Shown here piece by piece: positions 47,237 to 64,000 of a DNA stretch of 64,000 bases (positions are counted from its first letter, which is position 1; each line of letters starts with the position of its first letter). The position numbers and the translations under genes are program-made. A model generated the notes under the pieces. It searched no databases and was not told the DNA's origin. It worked only from the letters and a program-made list of their open reading frames with translations. The DNA comes from Capitella teleta (Eukaryota; Annelida; Polychaeta; Capitellidae). The DNA is taken from contig KB312243.1 in NCBI GenBank assembly GCA_000328365.1, positions 298,456 through 362,455 on the forward strand. The letters run 5' to 3'.

Positions 47237-48913
47237 CTATTTGAACAAAATAAAGTCCTTCTGGAATAAAATGAAATCCTTGAACTTGGCAGGAATATTA
47301 AATGTTTCCAGTTCTTCCCGGATACGAATGCTGAGTGAAGATCGAATGCGAAGCCTGCAGAGAGACTGCAGTGACATAGGGTTGCTAAGGGTGACATCCA
47401 GCCAGGTCATAAGGTCAACGTCCTCTGATATCACATGAGAGATGCTGGACATCTGCTGGCACTGGACGAAGCTACTCGTGTCACAGCCGGCTTCAATGAG
47501 CAGAGGCAGCACTGCAGAACTGCCGTTCCTCAGAGTGAGTGCGAACAATGACGTAAGGCCGGACCCTATGATGATTTCATTTTGAACAAGCAACGGTGGT
47601 TGAATGTTAACGTTGCAGTTATGGCTGAGCAGACACCTCACGACCTCAACGTGATCGCCCCTCATGGCATGCACCAGTGCGGTGCAGCCGTTCTTGTCAG
47701 CAACGTCAGGGTGAACGCCGTGCTGAATGAGCGCTTCCATCAGATTGACGCTGCGTCTGCTGCCGTTGCAGGCGGCGTAGTGCAAGGCACCCTTCCCGTG
47801 TCGATCGGTGAGGTGCACGTCGCAGCCCACCTCCAGCAGCCTCAGCGCTACATCGTTCTGCTGACGGAAGGCTGCCTGCAGGAGAGGCGTGTAACCCTCT
47901 TTGTCTATGACGTTCGTGTGTGCCCCGTGGTGAAGCAGGAGCTCCACGATGCGACAGAAGCCTTTCTGGCTGGCCGTGTGCAGAGCAGAGCGACCGCCTT
48001 TGTTGATGGCGTTGGGGTCGCATTTGTTTTTGAGGAGATAAGCGACTATGTTGGTGTGGCCCTGAAGTGTGGCGTAGAAGAGCGGAGTGTTGAGCCAGTT
48101 GTCCCGACACTCCGTGTCAGCCCCAGAGCACACCAGAAGTAAGACTATCACCAGGAATCCCTTCGTGCATGCCTCATGCAGAGCGCTGTGGCCGCAGTTG
48201 TTCTGCAGATTGAGGAGGCACTCGCCGTGCGCCAACAGCATATCGACCTCATCGTGATGACCTTTGGAAGAAGCGAGCATAAGTGCCGTATTGCCGCGTT
48301 TATCCTGCAAGTTGACGTCTGCTCCAGCTGCCAGGAGCATTCTCAGAGAGGCCAGGCAGCCCACCCTGGCTGCATGCATTAACGCTGTCTGCTTCTCGCA
48401 ATTGCCCCAGTTGACGGTCTGCAGGGTGGAATTGTTGATGAGTAGCTGAAGCATACCTGGACAGCGCATCCTTGCTGCATCAATCATTGGGGTGCAGCCC
48501 TCTCGGTCGCAAATGTTGGGGCTCACACCTTGTGCCAGTAGCCTCTCCAATTCTTTTATTTGATATTTTTTCGTGAATTCTAGCAGTAGTTCCTCATGGG
48601 GATCTAGACCAGCGCTCTTCACCGCAGATGAATCCACGCAACTAGATCGGTGTTGATGCTTCTTGCTTAGCAACCGGCTGGAGAGGAGAAAGGTAGAAAT
48701 GGAGTTCATATTGACAACAATTTGGGAGTCGTGCAAAAATTTGATAGTAATTAAATAATTATATCGATGACATATATATGAAACGAAAGCATACTCAATT
48801 CTGTCCTGGATTTTCTTACAGACTGGTCCATCAATTTGCATCCATAAATGACGAATGAATTCTCCACTCGTGATGAAGTCCACCATGAAATCCACGAACC
48901 AATTCTCCATCAT
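47237..48913 (-). CDS. Ankyrin repeat and SOCS box protein (ASB family)
   Basis: ASB proteins are substrate receptors for Cullin5-Elongin B/C ubiquitin ligases. Two exons on the minus strand, 48795-48913 and 47237-48677, give 519 residues. The 117-base intron is a multiple of three and stop-free, so the ORF also reads through it; GTATGC and CTCTCCAG mark its ends and splicing gives KIQDRI-DRLLSKK. About nine ankyrin repeats follow (GCTPMIDAARMRC, KQTALMHAARVGC, GNTALMLASSKGH, GHSALHEACTKGF, LNTPLFYATLQGH, GRSALHTASQKGF, GYTPLLQAAFRQQ, GKGALHYAACNGS, GCTALVHAMRGDH). The end is a SOCS box: MSLQSLCRLRIRSSL then FNIPAKFKDFILF. The protein closes with KDFILF repeated twice. An acceptor-like GGACAG just upstream of the first ATG leaves room for one more 5' exon. 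Exact ASB subtype not assigned. Confidence 0.9.
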   Translation of the reverse strand: MMENWFVDFMVDFITSGEFIRHLWMQIDGPVCKKIQDRIEYAFVSYICHRYNYLITIKFLHDSQIVVNMNSISTFLLSSRLLSKKHQHRSSCVDSSAVKSAGLDPHEELLLEFTKKYQIKELERLLAQGVSPNICDREGCTPMIDAARMRCPGMLQLLINNSTLQTVNWGNCEKQTALMHAARVGCLASLRMLLAAGADVNLQDKRGNTALMLASSKGHHDEVDMLLAHGECLLNLQNNCGHSALHEACTKGFLVIVLLLVCSGADTECRDNWLNTPLFYATLQGHTNIVAYLLKNKCDPNAINKGGRSALHTASQKGFCRIVELLLHHGAHTNVIDKEGYTPLLQAAFRQQNDVALRLLEVGCDVHLTDRHGKGALHYAACNGSRRSVNLMEALIQHGVHPDVADKNGCTALVHAMRGDHVEVVRCLLSHNCNVNIQPPLLVQNEIIIGSGLTSLFALTLRNGSSAVLPLLIEAGCDTSSFVQCQQMSSISHVISEDVDLMTWLDVTLSNPMSLQSLCRLRIRSSLSIRIREELETFNIPAKFKDFILFQKDFILFK

Positions 48914-50823
48914 ATAGATCAGAACCTGTCCAAATATCGTTCAATTTTTTTCCATCATATGACTCATGAGATACTTCACCTAATATCGCTCGCAAAATTC
49001 GAAAACAAATAATCTGTCAACTCTTAGAGTTATACGTTGAGTTCAAATAAATTCAATCTCGTTATTCAATGTCCGAGTTCCATTGCAACAAATTGACAAA
49101 CAGTGACAACGAGAAATCACTGTCCACTGTCGAGTTGAATTATCGGCTTGAGGCTCGACCTGTCAAACTCTGCAGTCATAACGTTCTACTGAGTCATAAC
49201 GTAGTAGGTGCGTTATGTAATTTGTCTCCTTTTCCCGCGCTACGCACATTCAAGCCTTGCCTCGTGGGTGGCGATGGGCGTTGCCAATGGAAACTCTTGC
49301 TTTGGGCGTGACGGTGGTGACGGTTTTTTTGAATGACAATTTTAATACGGTTCGTGTCGATGGATAAAGCACTTGACAAAAATCCATCTCACGTAACAAA
49401 TTCTTCGAGTTCATTCTCAACAACGAGAACTGCATTTCGTTCGAAACACTTTGGCTTTTTTTTCAAACCAATTCATGTGATGCATTTCACACCGATCCTC
49501 CTCAGTGCTCAGAGCCTCCAACTCAATATTTTTTTTTCGAATCAGCATCGATTCAAAACTGCGATGGGACATCTAGCAATGATAAAGAAAACAAATATCA
49601 AAAAGTATACCACATCCAAATATCCAATTCCTAAGACCCCCTTGTAGTTTATTTCCACACTAAAACCCTCTTCTGTGCCTTCGTCTTTTTCCTCTGCCCG
49701 TTTCATAGCATTGTTAGTCACCTTGACAAAGATAAAAAATTGTATAAAAATTAAATTAAAAAAATAATTAATAACACAAAATTGGAAATCACGGTCTTTC
49801 TAGAGAAGAATAGTTCTGCGTTGAATTCTCAGCCGACGTGGAGCGCGGACCACCCAAGTCGATCTATAAGAGAGATAAGATACGCCGCATGCAGATAAAT
49901 GCTCCCGTATTTCTTTTCGGTGCTCATCTTTCAGCCGTACAAAGAAAACCTTTTCTCGCTTTCGTTCACATTTACATGTTTTCCACAAAGGACGACTTAA
50001 TGCTTGACGTGTTGGTCTATTGATATTCACGATGCTTTTGTGTGAGAACGAGGAGAAAAATATATAAGTTTCCTAATTAACTGAAATCTTCACCTGAAGC
50101 CATTTTGCTGTCATGTTGAATTCTCACTATAATGCGTTTTTATTCTCCGTAATGATGCTTAAAAAAATATTAGTGCACTGAATAAATTGTCGGAATAAAA
50201 TTTGTTTTAATTTCAGAGTTTGAATAATAGTGATATTATGTGATATTGATACAGCTATCAGAATTATGAGGAAAGTGTAAAATATTAAGACTGAAAATGA
50301 GAAATTAATAGAAAATAATGCTCAATTTATTTGTGGAAAACAAACAAACTTGTTAAAATATCTGGCTTTCAAGTGAAATACACACAAACAATGAACACAC
50401 TTCGTGTTTATAGATGAACAACAAAAAATAAGGCATTTGATAAAAAAGAAAAAAGTTTGAACACATAAGGATGAAGAGAGAAGAAAATATGCAAAGTTAA
50501 ATGAATGCATAATTAATCTATGTATAATAAGCATGATATAAATGCTATTTTTGGAATGTGAACATACAAAATTAAAACAAAACAAAACAAATACAAGAAT
50601 GAAACAAAAAAAACCCACCTGATGTTACATAATATATTATGACCAACGTAACAGGACAGTACTGCCTGTTCAGTTAAATGCGAATAACGGCAAAATACAA
50701 AATACCGGTACAAAATTATGGCTGCTCTGTATAAAAAAAGATAAATGCGCAAAACTATTGCAAAAAAAACAACACAAAAAACATTTGATATAACAGCCAA
50801 CTGGGGTCCAAACAAAACAGTCC
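48914..50823. other. Region between the ASB gene start and the FGFR gene end
   Basis: No gene recognised. Three CATAACG motifs (49177, 49195 and, inverted, 49211) cluster about 260-300 bases upstream of the ASB start codon, a likely promoter position. The part above 50050 is AT-rich and is probably the 3' untranslated region of the FGFR-like gene. Confidence 0.55.
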
Positions 50824-56674
<5,851 letters not shown>

Positions 56675-57267
56675 GGCGTCGACTGACATCAACACTCCAT
56701 AACAGGAAGCATCTGCAAAATAAGGGCGCGCATTGTAAATATGCGTTTCTCAACCACAAAATTTATCTAGGGCAAAATCAGCGCTTCGCCTAACTAGAGT
56801 CCATTTCAGTTTCCTGCCGGTCGTGAATAAGAATGGCCGGCGGGCTTTCCTGAAGAATGCCCTATGAAAACACCCTGGACGGAAGAAGGCGGGCTCTAGT
56901 ACGTGGGTTCTTCAGACTTCGGAGATTACAATTAACACTCGGTAATTGAGGGCTTTTGAGGGTTCGTGTCTTCAGGCGTCAAGTTCGCCGACCGAGTCGG
57001 ATCGAGGCCTGGCGATATTATGACCCTTATTTTGACAATAGCGGCAACAACAAAGCATTTCGTTTTCAGGGTTTTGACAAATCTCGGGCCGGATACACGA
57101 CACTAATCTGTTCTCTAAAGTTTTAAATATTTTGAACCAACGACAGCACGTATGGTTAGCTGAAATTCAAATTTCGATATACTTTGATTGTGATATTTTA
57201 TTCGGTTTTTTGAAAATTACGCATATGATCATTCATATGTAATATACGTCGTACGCCGGGCTATCCC

Positions 57268-57470
57268 GAAAGATTAAAGAAAGATTAAAGAAAGATTAAA
57301 GAAAGATAAAAACCTGACCGAGTGAGCTGCCCAATCAATACGCTGGAAACAGGTATTTAACTGGAGTGCAGCAACAACAGCGAGAAAGAAGAATGTGTAG
57401 AAATAAAAAGTGCTAAAAAAAAATAAAATAAATGAATAAAATAAAATAAAATAAATAAAATAAAATAAAC
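57268..57470. repeat. Short tandem repeats (AGATTAAAGA and AATAAA types)
   Basis: Four near-perfect copies of a 10-11-bp AGATTAAAGAA unit are followed about 100 bases later by an A-rich AATAAAATAA microsatellite. No gene context. Confidence 0.8.
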
Positions 57471-59807
57471 TATTTTGTTTGCTGATCAGGACTAAATTAG
57501 AAGAGTCGAAGACAAAAGGTCATAATTGTTGAATTTAATTGTATACGAGTTAACGCATAACCTATATAAATAGTGCCTGCAATTGTATAAATGCAATTGT
57601 ATTCTTGTTTTCAAAAGAAATACAATTTATATATAAGCCAGTGCTTGTATTCAATGAAATCATCCTTTAATCAATCTATTATCTATAGCTTTCTGGTAAT
57701 TGAGAGAAAGGGAAGTCACACGAATAGTAGTAAAAAAAAAATCTATATAAACATCGTACCGGATTGAAACGAAGAAAAAAAAAAAAAAAAAAAAAAAACT
57801 AAGATTCCTGAAATCAAAATGCCAATGAAGTTGAGAGCAAACGATCGCGAGAGATAGCGCCGACCCGAATGCGATATTCGGCCCACAATTATCTTTTCCC
57901 GGCATGCAACACATGTGTGCCTTTTGAATTCGAGGGTTCAAAGGTCGCACACATAAACCAATACCGATGAGGGACAGCGTAGGGCTCTTGAGTCGAAGTT
58001 CATTCAACAGGTATACAACTCAGGCCCTCCCCTCCAATTTTATCACGAAGGCATCCAGGCATCAAGTATTTGCCAAGAGACATATAAGCACACACTTGGG
58101 TCACCCCATTTCCGGTGCTTGAAAATTATGTACGAAGCCACCTTAGATCAGTTATAGATAACGATAACCGCCCTTATAGGGCATTCAAGGAGGTCATAGT
58201 AAATTCACTCTAATCTGATCTCCATATATTGTGCAATTCAGATTAATCTAACCAACCACCAACCTGACTTGAGACTTATGAGGATTCGAAATTTTATTAT
58301 CGTATCCGATAAGGCACGTTCGTACATTTGGGGGTTTAGATGAGAGTTATGCAACCGTATAAGGGGACACTTCCCTTCTTTTGTGAGCTATAATTTACAA
58401 CATTCGGAATTCGAATTTGGTCTCGACATAGGGAGTACTTCGATTTATGGAAGCTCGACATATGGATACTGCATGTATAACATGGCGTACTTCTCTGTAG
58501 TAGGATAATTATTGGACATTGCTTTATGTCAGAGGTCATCGAAGCGCAAAGTCGACATATGCCACCATTGAAGATTTGTTTAGCTGATGAAGAGAGATGA
58601 AGAGAGACGTTTTTATAATGTCCTAACATGTTCCTTTTTCATTTGATTCGTGCACCTTTCACCCCAAAGGTTTGATATACGACGCACATGGCTGACTTCA
58701 CAAACTGTAAACCCGAAAAAGAAAGAAGACACGAGCGGAAACAGATGCAAAGTTTGGGTGAAATTGCTCCAATGAATCTTTATAGAACTTTCTTTGATCT
58801 CAGCACGGTTAGGAACCGCCTTCTGGAGGTGAAAAAGATCGCGCCGCAATGATATCTTTACTGATTTTTTTTCTCTCTCTTTTGCAATCTTTCAAAATTT
58901 TTCTCTCCCTTTCAGTGAAGCATAAATTCTGAATAAGCAGAAGCGTATGTCGATGGCTGTAAAAGTAATCAGGCATTTTGGTCACCAAAATGCAAGAGAC
59001 CCCCTGGTGCATAGCGATACGAGAGAGTCTTTACTTTTATTTTGGTCCAAAACTTGGTGCAATACGCTGCCATGTTCGCAATATTCAGAAAGTCTCAAAA
59101 ATTTTGAAGAAGCACCGAAGGGAAAATAGTTTCGCTTGACGGAATTCACTGAATAGCTTTGAACCTGAAAGACATCAACACGGTGATATTGACAAAGGTC
59201 GCCTTCATTCACTCTTCCAATTTCCAAATAAGGCCGCAAAACAGGAACACGACACAAAACTTTAATCCCAACTGCAAGCTCTTCTGAGTGACGCCCATCT
59301 TTTCAAGCACATCTTGAGTTTTTGCACCATGTTCAGAAACGGTTTCTACGATAATCTTTACAAACATTCTAAGAGTTTGTGCAAAACTCAGAAAAGTCAG
59401 CCTTTGTCTGGAATAGCGGAGAGACACTCGAGACCCGTGCAATTTTATCCGGATTCCGTACCCTGTAATTTTGGGGATATCGCTAGGCTTTTTCATCTAG
59501 GGCACATGAAAGGACTCAATTGACACATTCATTCCACAAAATATATACAGATCAAATGAGCTCAAATCGAATAGTCAGCTGGGAGAGTAAGAGGGAAAAA
59601 AATCTGGCTGTCACCTGCTCAATTGGTGGAATGTTGGGTTTCAGTTTCCATTTGAATAGACGAGGGAGGGGAATGTTCTGTCCAGGGGCTGCGAAGGGAG
59701 TTCAACAGAGGGCAGGGCGACACACGAGCAGAAGAATACGCCCAGGTGTCTTAAGCTGACGAGGAAACGATCCGATCAACTTCAACTAGCCCCACCTCCA
59801 AGAACCC

Positions 59808-59836
59808 CAAAAAAAAAAAAAAAAAAAAAAAAAAAA
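59808..59836. repeat. Poly(A) tract
   Basis: A pure run of nearly 30 A in the gene-free right part of the window; no element body recognised upstream. Confidence 0.85.
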
Positions 59837-62800
59837 TCGGAAACACGAAGACAAGTAGCTTCTCTATGCTGAGCTCAGCTCCTGACAATTCACGTCTATC
59901 TAACTGATCATGATTCATCTTTTGGCCACCAAGTCAAAGAGAAAAAATTCCCAAAATGAATATTTTCGTCGTTCTTGGTTTGAGACAGAGAGGTACTTTA
60001 TAGCTAAATAACGTATGACTGACTTGGCAAACCCCAAGGGGCATAAATCTATCATTCGGCACCTATACTTAAAACCCCACGAACCCTCTAATCACTATTA
60101 CTTTCCACAATTGGCGACACCTACGCACAGTAACCGCTTTCAAATGTGGCGAATGTTACCAAAATGTTGATACAGTAGAACCCATTAGACCAGTGTCGAT
60201 AACTTCTTGATGAGCCATAAATATTGCGCAACAATAATGTAATCTTGGCTAAATTTTGACTTCACCTATCTATGGCGGAACCCCGAAGCCTAATGTATCG
60301 ACACAAGTTCAGACAACCCATAGTTTGTCAGTTTTACAACGTCCAAAAGCTTCGGGCCTGAGGCAACCCTCGTTAGACGAAGACATACTTTGTATATGCA
60401 GAAGGAATCCGGGACCGAGGGGCATACCCCACCCTACCTTTCATCACCCCCGAGTCGTTTAGAGAACAAAGTCATCGTTAAGATGGAATAGCAGGGGGTC
60501 TGGTAGATGGACCTAACAGGGCTTGAAAGCCACAGGAATGAACCCTGAACTGTAACCGCGGGTATAGAGTGCGAAGGCACCCTGTGGCGGGTGGTAATGG
60601 ACTTATAAGGACTATACCAATGAATAAAGCATATTTCCCTATACCACATACATAGAGACAGACAAATGCGTTCGGGGAGGGTGTATGAAGACTGAACTGA
60701 GGTCGAGAAAGTTTCTCGTTTTATGCGAATAGCTTTTGGCCCCTCAGCTGAACCATAACGGTTTAGAGTACTTTGGCATTTACTGAGGTGATACTACCTT
60801 AAAAAATACTCCCTCATTCATGAGTTGCATCACTCTGAATGAACATCAGACCGACAGCTCCTTATTCAGGAAGGTTCTTCAAGTGGTGAATAAAATCGCC
60901 AAGGAAATTCAATGGTGCTTGGCATTCAGCGGAAAAATAACGCTGAAGAATAGCGCTGACTAAAATTACGCATTTGTAACTGTGAAGCGAATGAGTGTAT
61001 CGGAGGTGGCATTTCGCAGAGGAAAAATGGGTATTAAATTGATTGACATCTTCCTGCTCATTGTTTGTGGAGACAGCGAATGAAGTGATCTTTGATGCAT
61101 GTTAATGAAGCCAGCTGAATTTCTGCATGCTTAGGGCACTAATAAGCGAAGGGAATACATGTACTTAGATCCCATCCCACACAATCGGCTGGTGTGAGTT
61201 CCCCTTCCATGGTCCTTGTGTGTTGTTTGTTTGAGTAATACTTCTGTGGTTATCACATTACCACCTACGAATTACATGTATAAAAGTCCTCAAAGATCTT
61301 AATTCTTTGCGATTCGATGCGAAACCACGAAAGGATTAAAGCGAGCGCTGCTCTTACACATTCAGTGGTTTAAACACGTGAATCACTCAATTCGAGTTAT
61401 GTTTGATTTCACGGAATTGTTGTTGATGGTTTGAGGGGTGATCGCCGGGTCTTTTAGTGCAAGGGTCAGGGGCCAGATATCGAAAAATGGGATCCGTGAA
61501 TTTTAAGTACAGATGCGAGCGAAGCTTAACACTCAGTGCATACCTACGCCCTAAGAACATAAATTACAATCGTAAATGTTCATAGAAGTGAAAACTATCA
61601 TTATCTATATTCAAATTCGTGGGGAAATAAAAACTCTTTACAGAGCCGCAATAAATAAAAAGCTATGATCTTTTTTTTCTGACTGATTACTTTTTATGGA
61701 CAATTCCGAGTGCCAAGATTGGTACAGTGAGCCTGGATGACGCGACGACACATCTGCTGAGGACAGAATTAATGACCACTGTCTATGGTCAGAGCTAAAA
61801 AACCTTTGTGGGTCAGTCCCTGGGCCCGGCAATTGCGCCTCTTCCTTGGACATGCCACAGGTTGCAGCAAACACCTGTTGGAATGTCTGAACGAGACTGA
61901 CTCGGTGAATTCAACGTCTTCTTCATTTTCTTTATTAATTTTTTTTATGGATAAAAAAAAATTACAAGTCTACAAGAAAGTAATGACAATTGAAGTTTAT
62001 GAGCTTAACGCGATGGGTTTTAAACAAACGACTGTGCGTGTATAAATGTTAAACGTAGATCAAACAGATATTAAACTTAACGGAGAAGCCGTTAGGAGTA
62101 CGGTTAAAAGGTGAGAGCATTAAACTTAATTAACTAACCTCTCGACATCCGTTAATCAACAACACACAGCGGCTGTTCCGACACGCAAATAGAGCAAAAG
62201 ATTCGTTTCCGACATGCAATCTGTATCATCGCCTGAAGCATGCATAATTTATTGCCATAAACATCGCTTGGCAGCCAGGTATGCGCACACCAAAAAAAGG
62301 TGTTGATCACTTTGTAAACCGTACTCCGGTTTCTCAACAGGGTTCCTCCTGAGAACCTCCCGATCGCATATGGTCCTCAGTCGCCCCTTTCAAAGGGCTA
62401 CGGATGTGAGCACGGGGGGTACGGGGGCATATTGGTTGATTACTACCCAGGGGTACCCCTATTCAATTCAAAAGAGGGAGTAAGATGTTAGAGGCGAGTG
62501 CATGCTCAAAGCAGTACTCATTGGTACTGTATGCAAGGTATATCGACATTCACGGCTCGATCAATCAAAGGAGTAAATTCACACCTTTTTTTTTTCTGAT
62601 ACCTAGCTATGAGGTGATTTATTCCGACAGTTAAAGGAGAGAAGGAAATCAAAAACAATAAACTCGCGTTTTTGATACTAGTACTCTCTCTAGGTGTAAC
62701 TTAGAATTGAGATTTAGGACCGGAGACCTTGTAAAGGTACTCGTATGTTATATGAAATTACATTGGATCTATCATATTTAAAGAATCAGACATCACGCCA

Positions 62801-64000
62801 TAGGGCTATACTATACTAGTGTGATGCATATGACAGGCCCAGTTTGCGAAGATATTATATAATTACTAGATGCATGCATGCACTTGTACTCACCAAAACA
62901 AAATGCACCGATGAAGCAAATTCCACAATGAGAAGTACACTTCCCAAATAAAACAAGTCAGAGAGTATCCGATATTTATTTTCTTTGGTCTAAACTTGGA
63001 AAAAAGCAGCATGAATGATGAAGTCGATGCACCAGCGTGTGCGCTGTGATTTTGCTCTCGGCTTGCGTAGAATTCAACCAATGAGAGACGAGCCACGTGA
63101 CCAAATGCCTCGCTCGAGTGACGCGCTTTCTTTTCACAACTTTTTCTCTAATCAAAATCTTGAGAAATGTATACAATCTGCGCTATGCAGACTGAGGGTT
63201 TGAATTTTGTGAATGAAATTCGGTATCAACATAAAAATCATGAGCTTGAGCATCTTTATGGAAGGGGCTTTAAGCAAATGAATAGCAAAACGAAGTCAAT
63301 AAAAGCAACATATATAGAGAAAGGACGCTGAGTTGAAAAGACAGGAAGTTTGAGTGAAATGAGTTTAATTTTTCTGCCAGCCTCGATTTTATTTTAAAAG
63401 AGATTTTCATCTGAGTGAAAAATTGACTGCTTTTTCAGTGGAAATTTGACAAAGGTCGACAACCTGTGGATTTGGGCGGGGAACCAAATTGATTGATCTC
63501 TCCAACGAAAAAATGTCAACCAATTAATTTATTGCCTGAAATTATTGGTCAATCGGTCTCCCCACATATAAAAAAAGTTTGATTTGACTTATTATATTAT
63601 AAGCTTTGAATGTCGTTACTTTATCAAGTGGATAGTTTCGTATTGAATAAACAATCATCTCTGGTCAACTCAAAGGTCAAATCAATGCCATCAAATATAC
63701 TAAGCATTCAACCACGAGTCATCTTTCATACGGCCGATGCTTTATACTTTCAAGCAGTGATGTCCCTATATATCATATATTGACGTCACATTTCTCTGTG
63801 CGCGGAGGGGGATTATCCAAAATGACCGATCACTGATTCACATTGATCGGCATATTGCAATGAATACTATATACAGGCCTGCAATGTCAGTCAGCATTAG
63901 GAATTACACGCATTAATGCAAGTACTGAACAGGCGCTCATCCCACAATACAAACGCACCGTCGAAGGCCATTGCTCACGGTGCAATATAGGGTACCACAG

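Larger units (their letters stand above)
56690..64000. other. 7.3 kb without a recognised gene
   Basis: I see no convincing exon on either strand. Noted simple repeats: a tandem AGATTAAAGA unit (about 57268-57308), an AAATAAAATA microsatellite (about 57417-57470), poly(A) runs near 57775-57800 and 59808-59836. ORFs such as those at 59520-59759 (+) and 62890-63176 (-) match nothing known and look like background. One CATAACG at 60754. Confidence 0.5.

Overview
The window looks like nuclear DNA of an early-branching animal, most likely a sponge. This is inference from gene structure and content; I cannot name the species. The DNA is AT-rich. Genes are split by GT-AG introns, many only about 45-70 bases long. 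Animal-type families sit side by side: an FGF-receptor-like tyrosine kinase, WSB and ASB SOCS-box proteins, a BRICHOS precursor, and the sperm/cilium gene TEX36. Two 50-base N runs (29090-29139 and 39867-39916) are assembly gaps.

Layout. 1-620: 3' end of the chaperonin subunit CCT6 (+). 1934-5734: complete TMEM120/TACAN gene (-). About 6123-6915: a tiny uncharacterised two-exon gene (+), divergent from TMEM120. 7366-8189: secreted BRICHOS protein (-). 8190-13268: mostly intergenic, with a tRNA-derived SINE-like relic and a weak two-exon ORF. 13269-19065: WSB1/2-type WD40 and SOCS-box gene (+). 19066-25460: intergenic, with an orphan membrane ORF and a 2.0 kb hAT-type element carrying a perfect 8-bp target duplication. 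About 25463-31597: CRT-like transporter (+), with a 4.2 kb intron. 31598-35504: intergenic, with a 606-bp inverted-repeat element. 35505-36638: TEX36 (-). 38429-46548: PCED1-type PC-esterase gene (+). 47237-48913: ankyrin/SOCS-box gene (-). 50824-56674: FGFR-like receptor (-). 56690-64000: no gene recognised.

Most interesting signals. (1) The PCED1 gene has two tandem, phase-matched last exons. Each carries its own catalytic D-G-V-H-W block, while the single set of upstream exons carries the nucleophile G-D-S, so one locus should encode two esterases by alternative terminal-exon choice. (2) The BRICHOS gene encodes a precursor with a polybasic site followed by a 21-residue tail with two cysteines, the same layout as Bri/ITM2 peptides. 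(3) A short motif, TCATAACGC/GCGTTATGA, recurs far more often than chance allows, often as inverted pairs near gene starts, in short introns, and even in the PCED1 coding exon. (4) Three 16-bp-spaced POU 'MORE'-like palindromes lie between the divergent TEX36 and PCED1 genes. (5) A family of small inverted-repeat elements has ends built from 16-bp tandem units.

The genes do not form a pathway. Two encode substrate receptors for ubiquitin ligases (WSB, ASB), two encode multipass membrane proteins (TMEM120, CRT-like), and one encodes a growth-factor receptor.
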